Shown here in pieces: positions 27,609 through 37,197 of a DNA stretch of 64,000 nt (the stretch's first letter is position 1; each line of letters starts with the position of its first letter). The notes under the pieces were generated by a model. That model did not search any database. It saw only the letters and a list, made by a program, of their open reading frames with translations, and had not been told where the DNA came from. Source of the stretch: CAVQBP01 sp963740945. Its GTDB lineage: Bacteria > Bacteroidota > Ignavibacteria > Ignavibacteriales > Ignavibacteriaceae. The DNA is taken from the NCBI GenBank assembly GCA_963740945.1, contig CAVUGE010000022.1, forward strand, positions 34,824-98,823, in the 5' to 3' direction. The position numbers and the translations under genes are program-made.

Positions 27609-28142
27609 TGGAGGAGTGATGGAGTTGTGGAATGATGTATGCAAAATAAAAGGGGTGCAGACGGTTGTCACTCCGTGGTCATTCGATGGAAAGAATGGTT
27701 GAATGATGAGGAATGTTTAAACTCCAAATTATAAATATCAAAAGACTAATAAATAACAATATTCAAATATCAATTATCAATTATTCAAACGTTGAAATGA
27801 TGGAATTATTATTTTAATAAATTGAGAAGTTGAATGAGCGGACTTTCTGTGACGAATTTGTATTTTTATTTGGAGTAGTTTTACTTCTAACACGAGGACT
27901 TATTGTGTGACATTTTTGTCAATCTTTTAAAGAATTATTGGATGAAAAACGGGTGGATTTGGTGAGTTTTTGGGATTCTGTTAGCTTGGAGTTACCTTGG
28001 ATTTATCTTGGAGTTGTACCGGAGTTGGAACGGAGGTGCATTTAGGAGTGAAAAGGGTGCGGAAAGTATGTGTCAAAATTGACAATCGATTGGTTCATAA
28101 ATAGTAAAATATTTTTAGATTTTTGTAAGGGCAATTGAATTT
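27609..28142. other. Non-coding gap with imperfect short repeats
   Basis: No gene was found. Words such as GGTCATTCGATGG and TTGAATGATG (27680-27710) recur in other gaps (near 31725-31750). Between 27980 and 28040 a run of imperfect TTGGAGTT units occurs (CTTGGAGTTACCTTGGATTTATCTTGG, read in pieces). TTTTTGTCAATC (27915) and TCAAAATTGACAATC (28075) form a loose repeat pair around it. Confidence 0.45.
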
Positions 28143-29912
28143 TTAGCTTGCTCTTTTACCTTGCATCAGCATATTGACTGCATCATCAAGAGAACCTGCT
28201 CTTATAACTTCACCGGAATTAACAAAATAAATTTCGTCTGCGTTTTCTATTGTATTCAGCCGGTGTGCAATAATTACTTTAGTACTTGTTTTGGGTAATT
28301 TCTTTAAAATTTCTTCAAGAAGCTGTTCAGTAACAGTATCTATGTTTGCTGTAGCTTCATCTAATATCAACAGTTCAGGTTTCCGAAGTATAGTTCTTAT
28401 AAAAGCAATTAATTGCTGCTGACCCAAGCTTAGTCCGTGTCCCGATGTTTCTACCTTTGTATTAAGTCCTGATTCGAATCGTTCAATTAAGCTTGCCAGA
28501 CCTGCATTTTTTAATATTTCCATTAATTGATCTTTAGAAAAGTTTCGATATTCACTATTGCCGTATAAAATGTTTTCTTCAACGGTTCCGGTAAACAGGA
28601 ATGGTTCTTGAAGAATAAAACCGATCTTTCCTGTTCTCTCTTCAGGAGTATAACAGCGTATATCTTTGCCGTTTAGGAAGACAGTTCCTGTTGTAGGATC
28701 ATACAGCCTAGCAATTAATGAAGCAGTCGTAGTTTTTCCGCCTCCTGTTGGACCAACGAAAGCATATGTTTTTCCACTTTCCAGTTCAAAATTTACATTA
28801 TGCAGTACTTCACTACTATTTGGATAAGCAAAAGAAACATTTCTGAAAGAAATAATTGAAGATTGGTTTTTTAATTTTTTCTCTTCAGTAAAAGGAATAA
28901 CGGTAAGATTAGTTTCCAAATTAAATATTACAGAAATTCTATCCCATCCGGCTAATGCAACCTGAAAGTTAGCCCATAAAGCAGCAAGTTGTCTGAGCGG
29001 GTTATAAAAGCTTGTAATATATGCAAGAAAGCTGATTAAAAATCCAATAGTAAAATCACCGGCTGAAATCAGGTAAATACCGAATACCAGGACAATCATC
29101 TGTCCAATATTTGAAAAGAAACCATAAATGGGCATTAATAAATTGTTTGCCAGACCGGCAGATACCGCATTCGTATAGTTTTCCTTATTGGATTGATTAA
29201 ATTTCTCCCTGAAATAGTCTCTCCTATTAAAGGCAACAATTACTTTGAAATTATTTAAGCTTTCCTGAACAGCAGAGCTTAAAATTCCATTACTTTTAAG
29301 ACTGGCGTCATTTTTCCTCTTAATCCATGGGGAGACAAAACGGGTAAAAAGCCAGATAACTATTGCAGGCGATAGTGCAGCAGCTCCCAAAGGAAAATTT
29401 ATTGACAATAAAAAAATACCGGATCCAATCATAATAAGGATAAACCGGAGAAACTGCATTAAAGATTGTGAAAAGAACTGGTTTATCTTATCGGTATCAT
29501 TATTAATTCTGGATATTAAATCACCGGCTTTATTCTGGTTAAAAAAATCTACCGGCAGTTCCTGAAGCTTATTAAATAATGAATTGCGGAGAGTATAAAG
29601 CATATCCTGACCGACAGTACCCATAAGTTTTGTTTGAATATAACCTGCAATAAGAGATATAATGTACATTATGAATAAAATACCGCTGAAGATAAAGACT
29701 CCATGATATTGCTTTGTCCGGATAAAATTATCAACTGTATATCCGATAATTACAGGACTTAAAAGGTTAAGAATTGCCGTAACGATCATGGCGATTGAAG
29801 CCATTATTAGAATTCTTTTCCCGGCAACTATTTGAGTTAGGAGACTTTTTATTGCAGCAAAAGTAGAACTCTTACCCGCATCTTTGGATAATATATTAAG
29901 ATTGTAATTCAT
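28143..29912 (-). CDS. ABC exporter half-transporter, subunit B (permease-ATPase), catalytic ATPase residues intact
   Basis: A 589-aa type IV exporter subunit: six transmembrane helices, then an ATPase with Walker A GPTGGGKTT, Walker B ILDEATANID (intact catalytic Glu) and H-loop IIAHRLNT. Its signature is LSLGQ, a departure from LSGGQ. It overlaps the upstream subunit gene by 17 bp. The complementary defects of the two subunits are those of heterodimeric multidrug/lipid exporters of the BmrCD/LmrCD/TM287-288 type with one consensus and one degenerate site. The substrate is unknown. Confidence 0.92.
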   Translation of the reverse strand: MNYNLNILSKDAGKSSTFAAIKSLLTQIVAGKRILIMASIAMIVTAILNLLSPVIIGYTVDNFIRTKQYHGVFIFSGILFIMYIISLIAGYIQTKLMGTVGQDMLYTLRNSLFNKLQELPVDFFNQNKAGDLISRINNDTDKINQFFSQSLMQFLRFILIMIGSGIFLLSINFPLGAAALSPAIVIWLFTRFVSPWIKRKNDASLKSNGILSSAVQESLNNFKVIVAFNRRDYFREKFNQSNKENYTNAVSAGLANNLLMPIYGFFSNIGQMIVLVFGIYLISAGDFTIGFLISFLAYITSFYNPLRQLAALWANFQVALAGWDRISVIFNLETNLTVIPFTEEKKLKNQSSIISFRNVSFAYPNSSEVLHNVNFELESGKTYAFVGPTGGGKTTTASLIARLYDPTTGTVFLNGKDIRCYTPEERTGKIGFILQEPFLFTGTVEENILYGNSEYRNFSKDQLMEILKNAGLASLIERFESGLNTKVETSGHGLSLGQQQLIAFIRTILRKPELLILDEATANIDTVTEQLLEEILKKLPKTSTKVIIAHRLNTIENADEIYFVNSGEVIRAGSLDDAVNMLMQGKRAS

Positions 29913-31650
29913 AATGACTGGTGCTTCGCTGTGAGTTATAGATTTGAATATATTCGGGACAATTTTCGAGAAGATCCTCGTGTTTACCTACGGCAATTAT
30001 TTCACCTTCCATTATCAAGATAATCCGGTCAAAGTTTTCTACCGGTCCAATTTTTTGAGTAACGGAAATCAGTGTAATACCGTTATAACTGCCGTTGACA
30101 TTTGATAATATTTTCTTTTCAGTCTGGTAATCTACTCTAGCAGTAAAATCATCGAGCAATAAAATCTTAGGATTTAATGAAAGAGCACGTGCCAGCATAA
30201 TACGCTGTTTTTGACCTCCGGAAAGGCTCGTACCGCGTTCAGAAACAATTGTATCGAGCTTATGAGGCAGAGAATCAATAAAATCCTTAAGTTCTGCAGT
30301 TTCAATAGCTTTAGATAATGATTCATCTGTTACGCTATTATTAAAAGCAATATTTTCTCTTAGACTCAGATTAAACATAATACTGTCCTGGAAAACGATA
30401 CCTATCTGTTTATGAAACGGTTCTTTTTTATAATCTTCGATATTGTGTCCGTCAATTTTAATAATCCCGGAATTTGGCTTAGTCAGCCCTGTCAATAAAT
30501 AAAGCAGTTGTGTTTTACCGGCAGCAGTAGGTCCGATAATTGCGGTCCGCGATCCCTCATTTATGATAAAGGAAATGTTTTTAAGTATGGGTTTATTCTT
30601 ATACACTACATTTACGTTATCGAATTCAATATTTCCATGAAGCGGTTTATCGATAATTCCGGCATCAATTTTATCTTCAGCACTTAAAATCCTTTCTATT
30701 CTTTGATAGGAAACCGAAGCTGTCGCAATTACATTACTCATAAAACCGATAATAATAATCGGGAAAATCAGTATTGTTATGTAACTATTGAAAGCCGCAA
30801 AATTGCCGAGCGACATAGTTCCTGTAATTACAAAATGACCTCCCAGAGCTAATACAGAAAGAGTTGCCAGATTAGCGACAAAAGTAATTATGGGAACTAA
30901 TGTTGCAAATAATTTGATAATTGAAATTCCTATATTTTTAGCTTCTGCGCTTGCATCAAGAAATTTCTGATATTCTGCATTTTGTGAATTAATTACACGG
31001 ATTACAGCAGCACCTAGAATGCTTTCGTTAATAACTTTATTTAACCAATCTATGACTTCACGGCCCCTTTTGAAGAGTATCCTAACCTTTTTTAAAACAA
31101 TAAAAAAAGTCCCGCCAATAATGGGTATTATAGCAATAACGGTTAACGCCAGTTCCCAGTTTATAGTTAATAAAAGTATAATAGTTCCTATAATGATGAA
31201 CAGTGAAGAAACTATAGAAGAAATTGCCTGGGATACAAATGTTTTAACAGAATCTATATCAGATGTCAGGTTTGTTAATAGTACTGACGGATTAGATTCC
31301 TGTATAAAAGCGTAACTCTGTCCGGATATTTTATCGGAAAGTTTTTCTCTTAAATCCTTTGCTACCCGTTCGGAAGTATAAGTTTGAACTATGCTCTGAA
31401 GATATGTGAAAATAAATATTATTAAAGATGCGGATAAAAACTCAATTGCAACTGTTTTGAAAACATAACTTCCGCCGGTAAAAGAATCGATCCCGTGAGA
31501 GATAATCTTCGGGATAATAAGGTTAATCCCATTGGCGATAAGTACTAAAAATATCAGCAATGAAATCATCTTACTATATGGCTTAATTAAAGATGTAAGC
31601 TTCGGCTTTACTGATTTTCCTTCAATCTTATTTCTTTTGATGCTTTTCAT
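29896..31650 (-). CDS. ABC exporter half-transporter, subunit A, degenerate ATPase residues
   Basis: A 584-aa permease-ATPase fusion. Walker A is GPTAAGKTQ and the signature LSGGQKQR is canonical. Walker B is followed by Asp instead of Glu (LLLDDFTARVD), and the H-loop histidine is replaced by Gln (ISVTQKIG). Combined with the non-canonical signature of the downstream partner, the subunit pair would form one working and one degenerate ATP site. It is the first gene of a two-gene operon read from the divergent gap with the GH9 gene. Confidence 0.92.
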   Translation of the reverse strand: MKSIKRNKIEGKSVKPKLTSLIKPYSKMISLLIFLVLIANGINLIIPKIISHGIDSFTGGSYVFKTVAIEFLSASLIIFIFTYLQSIVQTYTSERVAKDLREKLSDKISGQSYAFIQESNPSVLLTNLTSDIDSVKTFVSQAISSIVSSLFIIIGTIILLLTINWELALTVIAIIPIIGGTFFIVLKKVRILFKRGREVIDWLNKVINESILGAAVIRVINSQNAEYQKFLDASAEAKNIGISIIKLFATLVPIITFVANLATLSVLALGGHFVITGTMSLGNFAAFNSYITILIFPIIIIGFMSNVIATASVSYQRIERILSAEDKIDAGIIDKPLHGNIEFDNVNVVYKNKPILKNISFIINEGSRTAIIGPTAAGKTQLLYLLTGLTKPNSGIIKIDGHNIEDYKKEPFHKQIGIVFQDSIMFNLSLRENIAFNNSVTDESLSKAIETAELKDFIDSLPHKLDTIVSERGTSLSGGQKQRIMLARALSLNPKILLLDDFTARVDYQTEKKILSNVNGSYNGITLISVTQKIGPVENFDRIILIMEGEIIAVGKHEDLLENCPEYIQIYNSQRSTSHYELQS

Positions 31651-31880
31651 TACTATTTTTTATTTTGAATGGCAAAATTAGGAAAATATTTTAAGTTAAT
31701 TGGTGAACTAATTAATGCATTTATACGATGGTCATTCAATGGTCATTCGTATTGTCATTTGATTGTTTTTATATAGAGACGTATAAAAGGTTGGAATATT
31801 TTAAATATTGTTGGATTCTATAACTATTATTATAAGGGAAGGTCTCTTAGATTTTCATTAGTGGAAAAAGTGATAAACCC

Positions 31881-31914
31881 AAACCTCCGAGGTTTAGGAA
31901 AACCTCGGAGGTTT
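31881..31914. repeat. Perfect 15-bp inverted repeat, AAACCTCCGAGGTTT / AAACCTCGGAGGTTT
   Basis: Two arms at 31881-31895 and 31900-31914 are separated by 4 bp. Each arm is itself a 7+1+7 odd palindrome, as in the ends of the 97-bp elements. It lies between divergent ABC and GH9 promoters, so a terminator role is unlikely; it is either a repeat relic or an operator. The single arm recurs at 23741. Confidence 0.7.
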
Positions 31915-31971
31915 TCTTAAATTTAATGCCATAATACCTATATTTAGGTGAGATCATTTCAAAGGTATTCT

Positions 31972-34461
31972 ATGCTCCGTAAAATCAATCTTCTATTATT
32001 AGTTTTATCTTCAATATTTTTTAACCATTATTATATTTTCGGTCAATCAAAAGAATCAGGAGTAAGTTTGAAAATTAATGATGAAGGATATTATGAAGTT
32101 CCCGGACTTAATATTATGGTATTTAATGATTTTTATCCCGAAGGTCATCAGGGAGGTTTAACTATAGTTCAATTTGGAAACAGGGCTGCTGCAAACGGAG
32201 ATATTAGACTTGAACCAACACCCGGCCAATGGTCTCCGGTTCCTAAAGTTGGAGATAGAAAGATTGATAAAGATAAAGGAATAATAACAGTTAATTTATC
32301 ATATCCGGATTCCAGTAAAGATGAAAAAGGTTTCAATCCGATAGTTTATCCTCCTTTAATATTCAATTATACGATAAAAACTGAAGCAGCTGGTAAAAGC
32401 ATTAAAGTAATTGTAGATCTTGATAAAGCTTTGCCTGATAAATGGGCAAATCAAATAGGATTTAATCTGGAATTGTTTCCCGGCCAATATTTCGGTGAAC
32501 ATTACCTAATGGATGGCAAACCAGGAATATTTCCAAGTCAGGCAAACGGACCAATGGTTTTAGATCATGATCATAATCTTCAGGTTACACCTTTAGCAGC
32601 CGGGAAAGAATTTATTGCGGCACCGGGAAATAATAGAAAAGAAATAAAATTTGTAAGTAAAAGAAGAGATCTGCAATTAATTGACGGCAGAGGTTTGCAC
32701 AATAACGGGTGGTTTGTTTTGCGCTCTACAATTCCGGCAGGTGTAGATAAAAATGCGGTTGAATGGATAATAAGTCCGGTAATTGATACAACATGGAGCT
32801 ATGAACCTGTTATCCAGGTTTCACAGGTAGGATATCATCCGAAACAGAATAAGTTTGCAGTTATTGAATTGGACAAGTTAACAGAGAATTTTAAATCAAT
32901 TCAGTTAGTAAAAATTAATACTGATTCGCAGGAAGTAGTCAAATCAATTAAAGAACCGAAAAAATGGGGTAATTTTTTACGATATACATATTTGCGATTT
33001 GATTTCAGCGACATAATTGATGAGGGCTTATATGAAATAAAGTATGGGGATATAGAGTCAAATAAGTTTGAAATTAAAAATGATATTTATTCTAGGCATG
33101 TCTGGCAGCCGACATTAGAATATTTTCTGCCTATTCAGATGTGCCACATGAGAGTAGAAGAAAAATATAGAGTATGGCATGGACTATGTCATATGGATGA
33201 TGCGGTAATGGCTCCTATAAATCAGGATCACTTTGATGGTTATACGCAAGGTCCTTCCACATTAACAAAATATAAATCAGGGGAACACGTTCCGGGACTG
33301 AATGTAGGTGGATGGCATGATGCCGGTGATTATGATTTAAGGGTAGAATCTCAAGCCGGCACTGTTTACAAGCTTTCTATAGCTTACGAACTTTTCAAAG
33401 ATGATTATGACGGGACATCAATTAACCAGGAAACAAGATTTGTTGAAATACATCAGCCTGATGGGAAACCCGATATCCTTCAGCAAATAGAGCATGGTTT
33501 ATTATCTATAACAGGAGGGTATGAATCGCTTGGACGTTTATATAGAGGCATCCAGGAAGCGACACTCCACCAGTATGTTTTGTTGGGTGAAGCTTCAAAC
33601 GCTACAGATAATTTCGTTTATAAAAAGGGGGAGAATGATGCGATCCTAAACAGGCCCCTGCCCGAGGATGACAGGATGGTTTTTACCGAAATAAATCCTC
33701 GTAGAGAGCTTTATACGGCACAGGTATTGGCAGCTGCATACCGCGTAATGAAAAATTTTAATCCTGAATTATCGGAGAAATGTTTAAGAATTTCTGAAGA
33801 ACTTTATAAAAATAATGTTCAGGCGGATGCTAAAGATAAAATCAATGCTGCTGCAGAATTATATTTAACAACCTCTGATAAGAAATATGAGAAGTTTCTT
33901 ATGGAAAACCAGGATTTAATAACTGATGATGTATTGCACTACGGTCTGGTTATTGGAAGAGTTGTGAAAAAAATGAATGATGAAAGTTTCACAAAAAGAA
34001 TTCAAAATGCGGTTATATCAGCATATAAAAAAATAGAGGAACTGCAAAAGGATAATCCATACGGAGTTCCTTACAAACCTTACATATGGGGGGCAGGATG
34101 GCAGATCCAATCATTCGGTGTAACGCAATTATTACTTCACATAGATTTTCCGGATATTTTTCCAGCGGAATATGCATTTAACGCACTGAATTTTGTTCTA
34201 GGATGCCATCCCGGAGAAAATACAGAATCCTTTGCATCCGGTATAGGGACTAATTCTTTGATAGTAGCTTATGGATTTAACAGGGCGGATTGGACATATA
34301 TACCGGGAGGTGTTGCCAGCGGAACAGCTTTGATACGTCCGGATTTACCTGAATTGAAAATCTGGCCGTACTTCTGGCAGCAGACAGAATATGTAATGGG
34401 CGGGGGAGCAACTGATTTTATGCTGCTGGCATTAGCTGCTGACAGCTTGTTCAATAAATAG
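31972..34461 (+). CDS. Exported GH9 family glycoside hydrolase with CelD_N Ig-like domain, 829 aa
   Basis: The start is taken at ATG 31972, with AAAGG seven bases before it and a signal peptide (INLLLLVLSSIFFNHYYIFGQ in pieces); a GTG eight codons earlier is less likely. Residues ~30-275 are a strand-rich unassigned region. The CelD_N Ig-like domain begins near 280 (IQVSQVGYHPKQNKFAVI). The GH9 (alpha/alpha)6 barrel follows, with GGWHDAGDYD (Asp450 and Asp453 as candidate base) and a late QQTEYVMGG with Glu806 as candidate acid. GH9 enzymes invert beta-1,4 bonds of cellulose, xyloglucan or similar glucans. No dockerin, CBM or T9SS tail was seen. Confidence 0.85.
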   Translation: MLRKINLLLLVLSSIFFNHYYIFGQSKESGVSLKINDEGYYEVPGLNIMVFNDFYPEGHQGGLTIVQFGNRAAANGDIRLEPTPGQWSPVPKVGDRKIDKDKGIITVNLSYPDSSKDEKGFNPIVYPPLIFNYTIKTEAAGKSIKVIVDLDKALPDKWANQIGFNLELFPGQYFGEHYLMDGKPGIFPSQANGPMVLDHDHNLQVTPLAAGKEFIAAPGNNRKEIKFVSKRRDLQLIDGRGLHNNGWFVLRSTIPAGVDKNAVEWIISPVIDTTWSYEPVIQVSQVGYHPKQNKFAVIELDKLTENFKSIQLVKINTDSQEVVKSIKEPKKWGNFLRYTYLRFDFSDIIDEGLYEIKYGDIESNKFEIKNDIYSRHVWQPTLEYFLPIQMCHMRVEEKYRVWHGLCHMDDAVMAPINQDHFDGYTQGPSTLTKYKSGEHVPGLNVGGWHDAGDYDLRVESQAGTVYKLSIAYELFKDDYDGTSINQETRFVEIHQPDGKPDILQQIEHGLLSITGGYESLGRLYRGIQEATLHQYVLLGEASNATDNFVYKKGENDAILNRPLPEDDRMVFTEINPRRELYTAQVLAAAYRVMKNFNPELSEKCLRISEELYKNNVQADAKDKINAAAELYLTTSDKKYEKFLMENQDLITDDVLHYGLVIGRVVKKMNDESFTKRIQNAVISAYKKIEELQKDNPYGVPYKPYIWGAGWQIQSFGVTQLLLHIDFPDIFPAEYAFNALNFVLGCHPGENTESFASGIGTNSLIVAYGFNRADWTYIPGGVASGTALIRPDLPELKIWPYFWQQTEYVMGGGATDFMLLALAADSLFNK

Positions 34462-34518
34462 AGTAGATGCCCTGATAAATTTTGGGGATGAAGTTAAATT
34501 TTTTAAAGTCTGTATTCA

Positions 34519-35052
34519 ATGGTACAACAGAATTATACTGATGCATCAGATGAACAATTAATAAAAGCAATTATTAATAGTGATCACGAGGCTTTTAAAA
34601 ATTTATATTATAAATATTTCTCGATGCTAATCCGTTTTGCCTGTTATCGTCTGCATTCTACAGATACAGCTCGTGATCTTGTTCAAGAAATATTTTTCCG
34701 GGTATGGATAAAAAGACAAAAGCTTGACCCTTCTAAGTCTATTAAATCTTATCTGTATACTTCATTAAACAATTTGATAATTAATCATTCGAGATTAAGT
34801 TTTTCCAAAGCAAGTTCACTTGATGATTTGAGATGGAAGAACCTAAAGGATGAAAATTCTCCCGATTTCAACATTGATATTCATACAGCAGTTCAGAAAT
34901 TACCGGAAAAACTTAAAACTGTTTATACGTTAAGCAGGGTGGAGGGATACAAATATGCCGAAATTGCTGAAATATGTGAAATATCAATAAAGGCGGTGGA
35001 AAAAAGGATGAATAAGGCTTTTAAAATTTTGAGAAAGATTTTTGATGAATAG
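34519..35052 (+). CDS. ECF sigma factor (Bacteroidota FecI-type)
   Basis: A 177-aa sigma-70 ECF protein. Region 2 (YFSMLIRFACYRLHSTDTARDLVQEIFFRVW) and region 4 (LPEKLKTVYTLSRVEGYKYAEIAEICEISIKAVEKRM) are complete; sequence pieces are shortened by reading from the gene. It starts 57 bp after the GH9 stop and is followed by a 97-bp element and then FecR. ECF/FecR pairs usually respond to an outer membrane transporter signal and switch on uptake genes. Confidence 0.93.
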   Translation: MVQQNYTDASDEQLIKAIINSDHEAFKNLYYKYFSMLIRFACYRLHSTDTARDLVQEIFFRVWIKRQKLDPSKSIKSYLYTSLNNLIINHSRLSFSKASSLDDLRWKNLKDENSPDFNIDIHTAVQKLPEKLKTVYTLSRVEGYKYAEIAEICEISIKAVEKRMNKAFKILRKIFDE

Positions 35053-35079
35053 CAGAAGTTATGTAATAATCAGTATTTG

Positions 35080-35176
35080 AAAGATGACATCTTTATTTTT
35101 TAAAAAGATATCTTATTTGAGCATTACATTTTAATAAAAGATGGAAATAAATTTTCTTTTTAAAGATGTCATCTTT
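35080..35176. repeat. 97-bp palindrome-ended element, copy 4, inside the sigma-FecR operon
   Basis: The ends are AAAGATGACATCTTT (35080-35094) and AAAGATGTCATCTTT (35162-35176), with an 67-bp AT-rich interior similar to copies 2 and 3 (ACATTTTAATAAAA). It splits the ECF sigma gene from its FecR partner and could change their relative expression. Confidence 0.88.
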
Positions 35177-35238
35177 AAAAAAAGGGCAGGTAGGGTTTTT
35201 CTTTATTCAACTGTATTATTATTTAAGAAGGAAATTTT

Positions 35239-36267
35239 ATGAATATCGATCAATATAAAGAACTTTGTATAAAGGAAATTACAGGAAATATTTCTAAAGA
35301 AGAAAAGCAGGTGCTTGACAATTGGCTGACATCTTCAAATGAAAATGGAAAAGAATATAGAAAGTTAAAAGAAATATGGATTGCTTCGGAAGAGAAAGAG
35401 TTTTCCGGTTCGATTGATGCAGATATAGAATGGATAAAATTAAATGAGAAATTAAGGGTATTTGAAAATAATAAAAGAGTTAAAGAATCATTTTTTAAGC
35501 AAATATTTCCGGCTATCCCGAGATTAAAACCAATATTTATAACTGTTTCTATTTTGTTTTTAGCATTGATAGGTATTTATTTATTTAATAGGAATGTACC
35601 TGAATCTCAATTAAATCTCATTTCTACGGCAAATAAAGAACAAAAAAACATACAACTGCCTGACGGTTCAATTGTTTATTTGAATAACAGCAGCAGTATC
35701 GAATTCCTTTCACAAAGTAACGGTTCTACTAAAATATTTAAAAATAAAGAAAGAAAAGTAACACTTATAGGTGAAGCTTATTTTTCTGTAACTAAGAACA
35801 GTCACCCATTCAATGTTACGACTGAAAATGCAGTTATAACTGTCTTAGGAACTAAATTTGATGTTTTATCAAGGGATAAAATAACCAGAGTTGTAGTCAA
35901 AGAAGGTAATGTAAAAGTAGAACAAAAAAAGGCTGTTAAAAATGTTTATCTTTCAAAAAATCAATTGAGTACCGTTGCTCAAAATTCAGAACCTTCTCAA
36001 CCTAAGAATGTTGATTCAGATTATTTTCTTGAGTGGATGAAAGGGAGCCTTGTATTTTATCGAACATCCCTCAATGAAATTAAACAGGAATTTGAAAGAT
36101 TTTATAATATTAAGATTTCACTTACTGATGACAGCTTCAAAAAATTAACTTTAACAGGATCAATTAGGAATAGCAGTGCAGATAGTTCATTATCTATGGT
36201 ATGTCTGGCTTTGGGACTAGATTTTCAAAAACAAAATGGCAGTTATATTATAAAAACAAAAAAATAA
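35239..36267 (+). CDS. FecR-type anti-sigma factor
   Basis: A 342-aa protein with a cytoplasmic N-terminal anti-sigma region (~1-90), one transmembrane helix near 95-115 (FITVSILFLALIGIYLF), a FecR domain (LPDGSIVYLNNSSSI, GEAYFSVTKN, VLGTKFDVLS) and a C-terminal DUF4974-type domain (SLNEIKQEFERFYNIKISL). It normally binds the ECF sigma at the membrane until a periplasmic contact with a transporter releases it. AGAAGGAAAT sets the start. It lies 62 bp after the 97-bp repeat. Confidence 0.93.
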   Translation: MNIDQYKELCIKEITGNISKEEKQVLDNWLTSSNENGKEYRKLKEIWIASEEKEFSGSIDADIEWIKLNEKLRVFENNKRVKESFFKQIFPAIPRLKPIFITVSILFLALIGIYLFNRNVPESQLNLISTANKEQKNIQLPDGSIVYLNNSSSIEFLSQSNGSTKIFKNKERKVTLIGEAYFSVTKNSHPFNVTTENAVITVLGTKFDVLSRDKITRVVVKEGNVKVEQKKAVKNVYLSKNQLSTVAQNSEPSQPKNVDSDYFLEWMKGSLVFYRTSLNEIKQEFERFYNIKISLTDDSFKKLTLTGSIRNSSADSSLSMVCLALGLDFQKQNGSYIIKTKK

Positions 36268-36343
36268 CCTATTAAAATATTTAATTTACAGACTTAAGAG
36301 GTTTAATTATCGGTTAACCTGGTTAACCGGGGAGGTTTAAGTC

Positions 36344-37180
36344 ATGAAAAAGATAATAAGTTCTAGTGTTTTTTTTCTAATTCTTTTCTTTTTTGGTTGT
36401 ACACATTATATGGAAAAAAACGGGAGCTTTACACAGCCTACTTTAAAAAGTGAACCCAGATTATTTTATCCAAAAGCCGCCCTGGAAAATGGTTTTTCAG
36501 GTACACCAAGAGTAGTCCTTTTTATAACCAAAGAAGGAAAAGTTGATAAAGCATCTATCATAAAATCATCAGGAATAGGTGTTTTAGATAGTGCAGCTAT
36601 TGAATATTGTAGGAATTTTATTTTTAATCCTGCCGAAATAAATGGTAAGCCAATTAATTCGCGGATGGCTCTAGATATAAAGTTTCAATTTTCAAACCAG
36701 AACTGGGATGCCGGTAATTATGTTCGTGATGTGAATGATTTATATGACCAGCTTGCAAAGGCAGATAGTGAAGAAAAAGAGGATATAGAGGCGGAAATCT
36801 TTAACAAGCATAATGAATTTACAGGTAAAATGAAGGACATAGTTAATTATAACAATTATATCGGAATGGTGATTCTACCAGCCATTTATTCGGAATGGAA
36901 AAATGATTGGGATTCATGGCCTTTATCTTTTATGCTTTATCATGATTTTATTCAGCGGTTCCCTGATTATAAAAATATTGAGGCAGTAAAGAAAGAACTG
37001 CGAAATTCTTTTATCAATGATATACAGTATATAAAAATTACACCTGTTAAAAGCAGAGTTTCCCAGATAGAAAAAGAGATATTGCTTTCAAAGATTAAAA
37101 AACTGGTTGAAAACAAATATCCTGAGATGATTAACGATATCGGGCTGGAAATAAAGAATGATACGTTATCAGTGCTGTAA
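36344..37180 (+). CDS. Lipoprotein with TonB-C-like domain
   Basis: A 278-aa protein with a lipobox (ILFFFGC, Cys19) and a TonB C-terminal-type domain at residues ~40-125 (YPKAALENGFSGTPRVVLFI, SSGIGVLDSAAIEYCRNFIFNPAEINGKPI). The remaining ~150 residues are helical and unassigned. GGGGAGG precedes the ATG by eight bases. TonB-C domains usually touch the plug of outer membrane transporters; here the domain is N-terminal and lipid-anchored, the reverse of a classical TonB. It lies 76 bp after fecR and 17 bp before the next gene, so it belongs to the same operon. Confidence 0.8.
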   Translation: MKKIISSSVFFLILFFFGCTHYMEKNGSFTQPTLKSEPRLFYPKAALENGFSGTPRVVLFITKEGKVDKASIIKSSGIGVLDSAAIEYCRNFIFNPAEINGKPINSRMALDIKFQFSNQNWDAGNYVRDVNDLYDQLAKADSEEKEDIEAEIFNKHNEFTGKMKDIVNYNNYIGMVILPAIYSEWKNDWDSWPLSFMLYHDFIQRFPDYKNIEAVKKELRNSFINDIQYIKITPVKSRVSQIEKEILLSKIKKLVENKYPEMINDIGLEIKNDTLSVL

Positions 37181-37197
37181 GAATTAATTAGGTGATT

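Noticed and set aside
31881..31914. Rho-independent terminator
   Set aside because: The hairpin is perfect but lies between divergent genes, so nothing is left to terminate; treated as a repeat or operator.
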